Shown here: one piece after another, positions 18,846-26,201 of the stretch
How the letters are laid out: every line of letters begins with the position of its first letter
How positions within the stretch are numbered: the stretch's first letter is position 1
Origin: Candidatus Schekmanbacteria bacterium
GTDB lineage: Bacteria; Schekmanbacteria; GWA2-38-11; J061
DNA length: 64,000 nucleotides
Reading direction: 5' to 3'
Assembly (NCBI GenBank): GCA_016219965.1
Contig: JACRJM010000007.1
Span: 186,001-250,000, forward strand
The notes under the pieces: model-generated
What the model saw: only the letters and a program-made list of their open reading frames with translations
What the model was told of the DNA's origin: nothing
Databases searched by the model: none
Made by a program: the position numbers and the translations under genes

Positions 18846-20765
18846 TTAGTTCTTGTCCTCAAATTCAGCGTCAACCACATCATCTCCCTGCGAAGCTCCT
18901 GTTCCCTGCGAAGCAGATTCAGATCCTTCTGCGGAGCTCCCAGAACCTTCCGGTGAAGCTGAAGACTGCTGAGCCTGCTGATACATAAACTCAGCAAGTT
19001 TATGCGCTGACTTCGTAATGTTTTCTATGGCTTTCTTCATTGTGTCAACATCCTCTGTCGCAAGAGCATCTTTTCCTTCCTTTAGCGCTGCTTCAATATT
19101 TGAAACATCACTGGCAGGCACCTTGCTCTTGTTTTCATTCAATGTCTTCTCAGTGGAATATACAAGGGAATCAAGCTGATTCCTCACATCTACCTGTTCC
19201 CTCTTTTTCTTATCATCAGAAGCGTGGATATCAGCATCCTTTACCATCTTCTCAATCTCATCTTTAGAGAGTCCAGACGAGGAGGTAACTGTTATTTTCT
19301 GCTCCTTATTGGTTGCTCGATCTTTCGCTGTTACGTGGATAATACCATTTGCATCTATATCAAAAGTAACCTCGATCTGCGGTACACCGCGCGGGGCGGC
19401 AGGTATTCCTACAAGCTGGAACTTGCCAAGCGTTCTGTTGTCACGGGCCATTTCTCTTTCTCCCTGGAGGACGTGTATCTCAACACTTGTCTGGTTGTCA
19501 GCAGCAGTAGAAAAGACTTCTGACTTTCTTGTTGGAATCGTCGTATTCCTTTCTATAAGCCTTGTCAGTACTCCGCCGAGAGTTTCAATTCCAAGCGAAA
19601 GAGGAGTTACATCAAGTAGAAGAACATCCTTTACGTCTCCTGCAAGAACACCACCCTGTATGGCAGCACCTATTGCCACTACCTCATCAGGATTAACCCC
19701 TTTATGAGGCTCTTTGCCGAAAAAGTTTTTAACAAGTTCCTGTACTTTTGGTATTCTGGTTGAACCTCCGACAAGAACGACTTCATCTATCTTCTCAGGG
19801 GGAATACCTGCATCATCAAGAGCTCTTCTGCATGGACCGAGGGTCCTCTTTAGCAGGTCATCTACCATTTTTTCAAATTCAGATCTTGAAAGCTTGATAT
19901 TAAGGTGCTTTGGCCCTGATGCATCTGCTGTAATAAATGGAAGATTTATTTCACTTTCTGAAACGCCGGAAAGCTCAATCTTTGCCTTTTCACCAGCTTC
20001 CTTGAGCCTCTGCATTGCCATTGGGTCACGGCTTAAATCTATACCCTGGTCTTTCTTAAACTCCGCAACAAGCCATTCAATAATCCTCTGATCTAAATCA
20101 TCGCCTCCCAGGTGTGTGTCGCCATTGGTAGATTTAACTTCTACTACTCCGTCCCCAACCTCCAGAACCGATATATCAAAAGTGCCGCCGCCGAAGTCAA
20201 ATACAGCTATTGTTTCATCCTTTTTCTTATCAAGACCATATGCAAGCGCAGCAGCAGTAGGTTCGTTTATAATCCTCTTTACATCGAGACCTGCAATGAT
20301 TCCTGCATCTTTGGTTGCCTGCCTCTGACTGTCATTAAAATACGCAGGTACCGTGATAACTGCCTCTGTGACCTTTTGTCCCAGATAATCTTCTGCTGCG
20401 GATTTAAGCTTTTGAAGAATCATGGCAGATATTTCAGGCGGGGAATAAAGCTTTCCGCTTATATTCACCTTTACCTCGCCGCCGGTATCTTCAACCTTGT
20501 AAGGAATATTTTTTATCTCGCTCGGCACTTCCCCATATCTTCTTCCCATGAACCTTTTTATGGAATAAACCGTATTGGTAGGATTAGTAACAGCTTGTCT
20601 CTTTGCTATCTGCCCTACAAGTCTCTCTGCATCCTTTGCAAAACCAACCACAGAAGGAGTAGTTCTGCTCCCCTCAGCATTGGGAATAACAGTAACATCG
20701 CCGCCTTCCATTACAGCCACAACTGAGTTTGTTGTACCAAGATCTATACCAACTATCTTTCCCAT
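18846..20765 (-). CDS. dnaK: Chaperone DnaK (Hsp70)
   Basis: A 639-residue Hsp70. ATPase domain 1-385 with [17 protein letters not shown], the phosphate loop [18 protein letters not shown] and [10 protein letters not shown]; linker DVLLLDVTP; substrate domain to about 505; helical lid; and a Gly/Ser/Gln-rich tail ending [12 protein letters not shown], the usual DnaK C-terminus. A strong ribosome site (GGAGG) lies about 8 bases before the ATG, and a near-consensus promoter is at 20808-20836. Only one dnaK is in the cluster, against two dnaJ and two grpE. Confidence 0.98.
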   Translation of the reverse strand: MGKIVGIDLGTTNSVVAVMEGGDVTVIPNAEGSRTTPSVVGFAKDAERLVGQIAKRQAVTNPTNTVYSIKRFMGRRYGEVPSEIKNIPYKVEDTGGEVKVNISGKLYSPPEISAMILQKLKSAAEDYLGQKVTEAVITVPAYFNDSQRQATKDAGIIAGLDVKRIINEPTAAALAYGLDKKKDETIAVFDFGGGTFDISVLEVGDGVVEVKSTNGDTHLGGDDLDQRIIEWLVAEFKKDQGIDLSRDPMAMQRLKEAGEKAKIELSGVSESEINLPFITADASGPKHLNIKLSRSEFEKMVDDLLKRTLGPCRRALDDAGIPPEKIDEVVLVGGSTRIPKVQELVKNFFGKEPHKGVNPDEVVAIGAAIQGGVLAGDVKDVLLLDVTPLSLGIETLGGVLTRLIERNTTIPTRKSEVFSTAADNQTSVEIHVLQGEREMARDNRTLGKFQLVGIPAAPRGVPQIEVTFDIDANGIIHVTAKDRATNKEQKITVTSSSGLSKDEIEKMVKDADIHASDDKKKREQVDVRNQLDSLVYSTEKTLNENKSKVPASDVSNIEAALKEGKDALATEDVDTMKKAIENITKSAHKLAEFMYQQAQQSSASPEGSGSSAEGSESASQGTGASQGDDVVDAEFEDKN

Positions 20766-20807
20766 TTTATTAACCTCCGGTTTTTATGATTGCATTTTTC
20801 TAACCTC

Positions 20808-20836
20808 AATATAGAATGTGAGTGTTGTACTGTCAA
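20808..20836 (-). promoter_or_regulatory. Promoter of dnaK-hsp20
   Basis: Read on the minus strand: a perfect -35 TTGACA (20836-20831), a 17-base spacer and -10 TATATT (20813-20808), 43 bases or more upstream of the dnaK ATG. This is a housekeeping-type promoter. I see no CIRCE (TTAGCACTC-N9-GAGTGCTAA) and no sigma32-type CCCCAT box. Confidence 0.7.
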
Positions 20837-21199
20837 GTATTTTTAATAAAAATTTATCATATTTATAATTGTAATTCCCATTGCATTATACATAACTTTT
20901 TGAAATATAATAATATATAATGTGATTTGGCCAAAGAAAGAAATACTGCTCAAGATAAGTTAGATATAAATTGACGAGGAGATAGATTTGAAGAAAAGGT
21001 CAGAAACATTAAAGCAGATAAGCACCATTACTAATTCGTAAAAAAACAACATTTCGTGATTAAAACAAAAAGATATAACATCTAAAGAATAAAAACCTTT
21101 CCTCTTGAAAATTTTTCTGAAAGCTAATAAGACAGGTTTGAACGTTTTTAGAATTTTTTCAGAAAATCAACAATCTTACTTTCGTAGGAGAACATAGTT
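20837..21199. other. AT-rich intergenic region
   Basis: Gap between the divergent dnaK and DUF169 genes. It is very AT-rich. A ribosome site GAGGAG before TTG at 20988 would give only an 18-codon frame ending at 21041, which I do not call. A partial dyad (GAAAATTTTTCTGAAA near 21107-21122 and TTTTTTCAGAAAATC near 21155-21169) could be regulatory or chance. Nothing else seen. Confidence 0.5.
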
Positions 21200-21868
21200 A
21201 TGAGTCTTAACAAGGAACTTAATGATCAGTTAATGGCAAAAGAAAACTATGAGCGTAAAATTCTGGCATTTAAAATTTATGATGATATTCCCCAGGGGAT
21301 AGAATTCTACGGCAATGACATGAGCATGCTATGCGCTATTGCGGCCGAGGCATGGGAAAAACCCAGCCCATTTTATGTTACCAAGGAAAACTGCGTATGC
21401 GGCGGTTCTTTATATGCCGGGATAGGCTCAAGAAAAGTTTCAAAGGAAGAGCGGGAAGTGGGCATGAGCGTTCTTTTCGGAGAAGGAGCACCTTATGGCT
21501 CAAAAGCGGTTTTCAGGAAGGTCGGCCAACAAATTCCAAAACATCATAAACATCACAAATACCTTGTAATTGGCGGACTTGACAAGGTAGAAAATCCTGA
21601 CATTGTCCACATAACAGGGAATGCAAACCAGATTTACAAGCTTACAAAATCCTACACTTGGGAGACAGGCGAACTTGTACACGGACTTTCAGGAACATCA
21701 TGGTGCGCCCAGTCGCTTCCCGGCTCATACAGGGACCAGAAGATCACCTTCACCCTCGGCGACCATGGAGGAAGGAGCCTCATGGGTGTTAAAGATTATG
21801 AACTATTCTGCACTATCCCATACAAGCTGCTTCCAATGGTTGTAAAAAACCTAGACAAAGCATTATAG
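21200..21868 (+). CDS. DUF169 family protein
   Basis: A 222-residue cytoplasmic protein of the DUF169 family, whose function is not established. Visible features are a Cys pair in NCVCGGSLYAGIG (about residues 61-73), a His cluster PKHHKHHKY near residues 114-122 and a central LSGTSWCAQSLPG segment. The CxCGG and His-rich stretches could bind metal or a cofactor. It starts after a good ribosome site (TAGGAG). An SDR gene follows 22 bases after the stop, so the two probably form an operon at the edge of the first bilin-reductase-like locus. Confidence 0.8.
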   Translation: MSLNKELNDQLMAKENYERKILAFKIYDDIPQGIEFYGNDMSMLCAIAAEAWEKPSPFYVTKENCVCGGSLYAGIGSRKVSKEEREVGMSVLFGEGAPYGSKAVFRKVGQQIPKHHKHHKYLVIGGLDKVENPDIVHITGNANQIYKLTKSYTWETGELVHGLSGTSWCAQSLPGSYRDQKITFTLGDHGGRSLMGVKDYELFCTIPYKLLPMVVKNLDKAL

Positions 21869-21890
21869 CCCTGTGAGGAGGAAAACTTAT

Positions 21891-22697
21891 ATGGATACAA
21901 GATGCAGAAGATTAGCTGGGAAAAATGCCATTGTGATCGGAGGGGGAAGCGGAATCGGCAGAGCAGGTGCCATAAGGATGGCTCAGGAAGGGGCGAACAT
22001 AATCATCGCCGACATCGTAAAAGAAAGAGTTGATAAAACAGTACCTGAAATAGAAAAACTCGGGAGAAAATCTCTTGGCTTTGTCGTTGATGCGGCAAAG
22101 CTCAATGAACTTGACGAGCTTGCAAAAAAATCAATCGATGCATTCAGACAGATTGACATACTTGTTTACAGCGCAGGTGTAGGAGATAAAAACGATCCAA
22201 TACTTGAAGTATCATTGGAAAAATGGGAATGGATCTTTGCCGTAAACCTGAAGGGGCTTCTTTATATTACACAAAAGATTGCAGCCCATATGATTGAAAA
22301 GGAGCTAAAAGGAAAAATCATAACATTTTCTTCAACAATGGCAAAAACACCGCAGGGTGGAGGCGGCGGAGCATACGTTGCGTCAAAAGCAGGCGTAATT
22401 GGTCTTACAAAAGCACTTGCCTGTGAGCTTGGAATCTATAACATAAATGTGAACTGCATATGCCCCGGACTTATTGACACACCAATATGGCACACCGGAG
22501 ACAGGGCAGCCGATATGCCGCCGGGGAGCATGGTGAAGATGGTTGCAGAACAGGCGATTATTAACGGGCAGCTAAAAATCCAGCGGGTAGGGGCGCCTGA
22601 AGACCTTGCCGGTGGGATTGCATTTCTGGCATCAAGTGATTCGGATTATGTGACGGGACAGGCTTTCAACTTATGCGGAGGCCTCGAATTCCACTGA
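21891..22697 (+). CDS. SDR family oxidoreductase
   Basis: A 268-residue NAD(P)-dependent short-chain dehydrogenase. Rossmann motif GGGSGIGR near residue 20, LVYSAGVGD, catalytic SSTMAK Ser, and Y-x3-K in AYVASKAG; the C-terminus has YVTGQAFNLCGGLEF, matching the family VTGQ-x-GG pattern. The ATG at 21891 is chosen over an in-frame GTG at 21873 because the ribosome site GAGGAG sits between them. Substrate unknown. It shares a transcript with the DUF169 gene and ends 1 base before an inverted-repeat element. Confidence 0.9.
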   Translation: MDTRCRRLAGKNAIVIGGGSGIGRAGAIRMAQEGANIIIADIVKERVDKTVPEIEKLGRKSLGFVVDAAKLNELDELAKKSIDAFRQIDILVYSAGVGDKNDPILEVSLEKWEWIFAVNLKGLLYITQKIAAHMIEKELKGKIITFSSTMAKTPQGGGGGAYVASKAGVIGLTKALACELGIYNINVNCICPGLIDTPIWHTGDRAADMPPGSMVKMVAEQAIINGQLKIQRVGAPEDLAGGIAFLASSDSDYVTGQAFNLCGGLEFH

Positions 22698-22698
22698 T

Positions 22699-22822
22699 GG
22701 GAATGTAAGATTTGGCCTTATACTTTGGCATCCGCCAGCTTACAAATACTCACATACCAAAAAGTATGCTCCGTTTTGTTCGCTGACAGCTTTCGCGTCT
22801 AAGTCTCAAATCTTACATTCCC
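22699..22822. repeat. Inverted-repeat element R1, 124 bp
   Basis: Perfect 16-bp terminal inverted repeats: GGGAATGTAAGATTTG at 22699-22714 and its complement at 22807-22822. An inner hairpin CATAC/GTATG sits at 22753-22768, inside the family core GGAGCATAC (read on the minus strand). It has the same ends and core as R4 and R5. No coding capacity. A non-autonomous mobile element or REP-like unit. Confidence 0.85.
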
Positions 22823-22840
22823 AAGTAAATAGCTTTATTA

Positions 22841-22898
22841 AGTACACTCCGCTTTACTCAACGTCCGCTTTCGCGTCTTCCACGCAAATATTCCACTC
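22841..22898. repeat. Half copy R2 of the inverted-repeat family
   Basis: Contains the core-proximal ACTCCGC and the outer TCTTCCACGCAAATATTCCACTC arm, similar to the right half of R1 and R3, without the left terminal repeat. Confidence 0.6.
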
Positions 22899-22918
22899 AA
22901 GTAAAAATGGTTTACCTA

Positions 22919-22986
22919 TTCACAAACACTATGCTCCGCGTTTCTCACCGGTCATTGCCTCGTCTTCCATCCAAATCTTGCACCCC
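22919..22986. repeat. Half copy R3 of the inverted-repeat family
   Basis: Contains CTATGCTCCGCGTTTCTCAC and the arm CGTCTTCCATCCAAATCTTG. Read on the minus strand, it closely matches the left half of R4 (GACGAGGCAGTGAC, GGTGAGAAACGCGGAGCATA). It ends 2 bases past the stop of the toxin pseudogene. Confidence 0.7.
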
Positions 22987-22988
22987 AA

Positions 22989-23303
22989 TTATTTTTCTCT
23001 ATCTTCCTTTTCCCAAAGCTTTTTCAAGTCCCGCCTCCCATGGATTATTCCCAATATCTCAATTCGTAGCCGGGAAATTTTATATACTAAGCGGTAATCT
23101 TGAACAAAAAGTTCGCGAATTTTTGAATTGCTGATTTCGGGAACTACACGTCCTCTTTCTGCAAATTCATTGAGAGTTTTACTCGCAAAAATAATTTCCT
23201 GAACAAAACCTGCTGCATAAAAGACTGAATCTTTTTATATAAATTCTGCAATATCGCTTAAATCAGTAACCGCTTCCTGCGACCAAATTACTTTGCGAGC
23301 CAT
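22989..23303 (-). pseudogene. ParE/RelE-type toxin with in-frame stop
   Basis: Reading the minus strand from ATG 23303 gives a 104-residue toxin of the ParE/RelE superfamily. It starts MARKVIWSQEAVTDLSDIAE and continues with KDSVFYAAGFVQEI, the core ELFVQDYRLVYKI and IEILGIIHGRRDL, all typical. The frame is broken once, by TAA at 23237-23235 (codon 23), between EFI and KDS. No frameshift is seen, so this is a single nonsense change. The antitoxin gene overlaps its start by 16 bases. Sequencing error cannot be excluded. Confidence 0.8.
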
Positions 23304-23476
23304 TTTGCCATCTTCTTCTCAACTTCTTCCTGCGTATAAAACCGACCTTCTTCTATATCTTTCAATCCACGCTCAATTTTTTGAAGGACATATAGATGAT
23401 ACTGTATATCTTCCAGTGTGCTGTTTTCCGGTAAGCTACTAAGAAGATTTCTTACTTCCTGTTTTGCTTTCCCCAT
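23288..23476 (-). CDS. Antitoxin of a ParDE/RelBE-type module
   Basis: A 62-residue, charged, helical protein with no cysteine. The end GRFYTQEEVEKKMAKWLAK, with EGRFYTQEEV, is typical of short antitoxins encoded before ParE/RelE toxins. Its stop overlaps the toxin start by 16 bases. A ribosome site AAAGGGA lies 5-6 bases before the ATG. It seems intact although the toxin gene is interrupted. Confidence 0.75.
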   Translation of the reverse strand: MGKAKQEVRNLLSSLPENSTLEDIQYHLYVLQKIERGLKDIEEGRFYTQEEVEKKMAKWLAK

Positions 23477-23629
23477 AACAATCCCTTTTAGCTAAAATAT
23501 TTTTATATTTGTTCAATGTTGAAAAAAACCAAACTACTTTCATAGTATTTAGGTCCAACTGTTTAGATAGTATCTTATTTGATTCCAATTTGAAAACATT
23601 TTTTCACACAAGATGAGAACAAGCGTTGA

Positions 23630-23866
23630 TGGATTATAATATTATGGCGTGATATTGATGTTGCCATAGTTTCGCCTGATTTTTCAGGAACGCCATTTTA
23701 TGACAGAGGAATGTTTATACCATATCAGTTAAATACTGATTTCAGAATCGAAGTGCATCTTTTCAGACCGGAAGATTTTACCAACGACAACTTCTTTGGC
23801 AAAGAAATTATAAGATGCGAAATTGAAGGGGTAAAAAAATATTATTTTGAGGAATGCAAGATTTGA
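23630..23866 (+). pseudogene. Nucleotidyltransferase-domain protein, 5' truncated
   Basis: The frame is open from 23630 after TGA 23627-23629 but has no usable start. It encodes WRDIDVAIVSPDFSGT, then LNTDFRIEVHLFRPEDF and FFGKEIIRCEIEGVK. The DIDVAIV strand and the IEVHLFRPEDF block match MNT-type nucleotidyltransferases, while the GSxARG helix that should come first is absent. The last codons (EECKI, TGA at 23864-23866) lie inside inverted-repeat element R4, which therefore supplies the stop. Confidence 0.7.
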
Positions 23867-23972
23867 GTGGAAGACGAGGCAGTGACTGGTGAGAAACGCG
23901 GAGCATACTCAGTTGTATGTGAGCAGTTGCGAACCAGGCACTAACGAAGTATTACCTCAAATATTGCATTCC
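23851..23972. repeat. Inverted-repeat element R4, 122 bp
   Basis: Terminal repeats GGAATGCAAGATTTGAG (23851-23867) and its complement with one mismatch (23956-23972). Inner core CGGAGCATACTCAGTTGTATG near 23899-23919. It overlaps the end of the nucleotidyltransferase remnant and stops 11 bases before the stop codon of the bilin-reductase-like gene. Confidence 0.85.
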
Positions 23973-23983
23973 CTCCGCGAAAC

Positions 23984-24706
23984 TTAGAACAGGGCTTCTA
24001 AGGAAAGCTCCGCCATCTCTTCCCCCACAGCCTTTACCACCATAATCCCGCCCGGATCCTTCTCCCTGAAGTTAATCCTGATCGCTTCCCTGCGTTCAAT
24101 GAGACGCTTCATGTAATTTTTATCTTTCGGCTCTGCTTTCTTCCAGAGATCAACGAATATCTTGAAATAATCCATTGTCAGTTCCATTATCTTGTTCTGC
24201 GAATCCTTTGTGCTTGGCGCAATATTCCCTGTAATGCAGTAAGGAGAGCTCAATGCCCTGAACCAGTTAGTGCTCATGCCGCTAAGTCCGGGAAAGTATG
24301 TTCTTGTTCCCTTGTCATAGGCATCTTCGAGAGGGTCAAGATTCTTCTCCATGTAAGGGATATCAACAATGCAGTCTGCCGTTGGATAAAGATCAATAAT
24401 GAAAAAGCTCCCCTTCTTGTTTTCCGCCCAATAAGAAGAAAAAACAGGAAGATCATGTTCATCATCAGGCCAGATCATCATGGCATAGGACATAAGCATT
24501 TCTTTAAAGCTCTGAAAACCGACTACAATCTTTTGAAGTTTGGGAGCCTTGTAAAGATACTTGTAGCTTTTAAAGCCCTCTCCATTTAAATCCCAGAGGG
24601 GCTTTATGTCCTTACCATTGTAAGACTCCATTCTCGTTCCGCCGAAAACCTTGACGGCATCTTCCATCACCTCCATGTATGGAGGAAAACTATATTCTTC
24701 AGACAT
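23984..24706 (-). CDS. Ferredoxin-dependent bilin reductase-like protein A
   Basis: A 240-residue soluble protein. The block HDLPVFSSYW followed by FFIIDLYPTADC corresponds to the PLLGxD...LDFxP region of ferredoxin-dependent bilin reductases (PcyA/PebA/RCCR superfamily). The Asp in IIDLYP aligns with the catalytic Asp of PcyA. Then come LEDAYDKG and NWFRALSSPYCI, and the C-terminus has the family pattern ...FREKDPGGIMVVKAVGEEMAELSLEALF, like the FGEEWAE...LF end of PcyA. A second paralogue is at 55501-56208. In this segment there are no photosynthesis genes. Substrate unknown; the call rests on motif reading. Confidence 0.72.
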   Translation of the reverse strand: MSEEYSFPPYMEVMEDAVKVFGGTRMESYNGKDIKPLWDLNGEGFKSYKYLYKAPKLQKIVVGFQSFKEMLMSYAMMIWPDDEHDLPVFSSYWAENKKGSFFIIDLYPTADCIVDIPYMEKNLDPLEDAYDKGTRTYFPGLSGMSTNWFRALSSPYCITGNIAPSTKDSQNKIMELTMDYFKIFVDLWKKAEPKDKNYMKRLIERREAIRINFREKDPGGIMVVKAVGEEMAELSLEALF

Positions 24707-24800
24707 TTTTATCTCCCAGATTTAAAAGTTTTATAATCACAGAACAAAACATTTATTTGTTCGATACATTAAGTAATTCAATTTTCAAAGTTTCATTCTT

Positions 24801-24826
24801 TTGTCAATCTAAAATTAGTCTGACAA
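24801..24826. promoter_or_regulatory. 26-bp palindrome in divergent promoter region
   Basis: TTGTCA-N2-CTAA-N2-TTAG-N2-TGACAA, symmetric at 20 of 26 positions. It lies midway between the divergent starts of the bilin-reductase-like gene (24706) and the metallophosphoesterase gene (24874). Shape and position fit an operator for a dimeric regulator. Inferred. Confidence 0.5.
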
Positions 24827-24873
24827 TCTTCAGGCTGTTGCTTTTTGAAGTTAAAGTTTGTATATAAACTGCC

Positions 24874-26100
24874 ATGCGAAACACGAGTTTACTTTATCTT
24901 GTACTTTCTCTTTTATTGTTCTCGACTATCATTGTAACAACACAGTGGTATCTCGGCAAAAGGACGCTTAGATGGGTTGGGAGGCTTGACCTTCCAGATA
25001 AGAAGAAAAGACTTTTAAAGGGACTAACAATCTGCGCCCTGGTTTTTCTTAATATGCCTTTGGTTTACACCTTTATCGCAGGCGTTCCGAAGAACCCGGT
25101 TCCCCCGCTAATCATGTATCCCATAGTTTATCCATATGCTATATGGGGAAGCTCTTATGTGTTTATCTTAATAATCCTGAAGCTAAAAGATCTCATCTCT
25201 TTTGCTTTGAGAAAAACAAAAACTCTTGCAGGCAGAAGTTCCTCACAACCAGCGGAAAATGAAATTTATACTGACCCTTCACGGAGAAATTTTTTAAGCA
25301 TTGCAGGGAAAAGTATAGTGGCTGCACCTGTTGCTCTTTCATGTTACGGAGTATTTATAGGCAAACAAAATTATATAACACGGGAAGTGAATATCAATAT
25401 CCCCGGTTTACCGATGGAACTTCAAAGACTAAAAATAGTCCAGATAAGCGATATCCATTGCGGCATATTCATGGGCGAAGCTGAAATCAGGAAATGGATA
25501 AACATCCTGGAATCTCTTAAGCCTGACATACTTCTTGTAACTGGAGATTTTGTAGGCACTTCCAATGACTCGGTCGAATATTGCGCCGCAGGACTAAAAT
25601 ATCTCCGCTCTATGATGCCTATATACGCATGCCTCGGAAATCACGATTATTACGGCAATGAAAAAGATTTAATCGGCGCTATCAGCAATAGTGGTGTAAA
25701 CATACTCCGAAACAGCTCTGATACAATTGCATTTAAGGGTGCAGACTTAAATATTTGCGGTGTAGAGGACATGATGAATTCAGATCCTGATCTTGCAATC
25801 GCAGTAAAAAAGATTGATGACACTAAAGCCACAATCCTTATGTCCCATAATCCAAACTATTTCAAAGAAGCAAAAAAACATGGAATAGACCTCACCATAT
25901 CAGGGCATACGCATGGAGGACAGGTAGATATAAATCTTGCAGGCCTTTACTTAAGCCCGGCTCAGCTCATAACCAAATATGTAAAAGGGCATTTCATAGA
26001 AAACGGATGCAACCTTTATGTTAATGCAGGAATCGGCACTATAGGATTTCCTCTCCGTCTCAATGTCCCGCCTGAAATAACAGTTTTCAAGCTCATTTAA
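24874..26100 (+). CDS. Membrane-anchored metallophosphoesterase
   Basis: A 408-residue protein. Four hydrophobic helices in the N-terminal 120 residues, then SRRNFLSIAG followed by a hydrophobic stretch (an internal Tat-like anchor), then a calcineurin-like phosphoesterase domain (about 185-408). Metal-binding motifs are complete: SDIHCG, GDFVG, GNHDYY, MSHNP and GHTHGGQ. The closest families are YaeI/YkuE-type phosphodiesterases that act on lipids or envelope substrates. Divergent from the bilin-reductase-like gene; ends at a terminator shared with the convergent PCP_red gene. Confidence 0.88.
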   Translation: MRNTSLLYLVLSLLLFSTIIVTTQWYLGKRTLRWVGRLDLPDKKKRLLKGLTICALVFLNMPLVYTFIAGVPKNPVPPLIMYPIVYPYAIWGSSYVFILIILKLKDLISFALRKTKTLAGRSSSQPAENEIYTDPSRRNFLSIAGKSIVAAPVALSCYGVFIGKQNYITREVNINIPGLPMELQRLKIVQISDIHCGIFMGEAEIRKWINILESLKPDILLVTGDFVGTSNDSVEYCAAGLKYLRSMMPIYACLGNHDYYGNEKDLIGAISNSGVNILRNSSDTIAFKGADLNICGVEDMMNSDPDLAIAVKKIDDTKATILMSHNPNYFKEAKKHGIDLTISGHTHGGQVDINLAGLYLSPAQLITKYVKGHFIENGCNLYVNAGIGTIGFPLRLNVPPEITVFKLI

Positions 26101-26130
26101 TTAATTTTACCTTTGAATCATCAAATAAAA

Positions 26131-26172
26131 AAGCTGCGGCAATAACGTCCAAAGTACATACTGCCGCAGCTT
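26131..26172. terminator. Bidirectional terminator
   Basis: Perfect 11-bp stem AAGCTGCGGCA/TGCCGCAGCTT with a 20-base loop between two convergent genes. It is flanked by an A-run on the left (AAATAAAA) and a weaker T-run on the right, so it is strongest on the minus strand. Confidence 0.75.
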
Positions 26173-26201
26173 AAAGTAAATTTAACCTTTTATTTTAAAA
26201 A

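Noticed and set aside
20766-20840. CIRCE element upstream of dnaK
   Set aside because: GAGTGTTG is present, but there is no TTAGCACTC-N9-GAGTGCTAA arrangement.
20988-21041. 18-codon frame after a GAGGAG site
   Set aside because: Too short to support, TTG start, no similarity recognised; probably chance in AT-rich DNA.
22907-23134. 75-residue plus-strand open frame
   Set aside because: It runs antisense to the toxin pseudogene and through half repeats R3; no ribosome site and no family resemblance.
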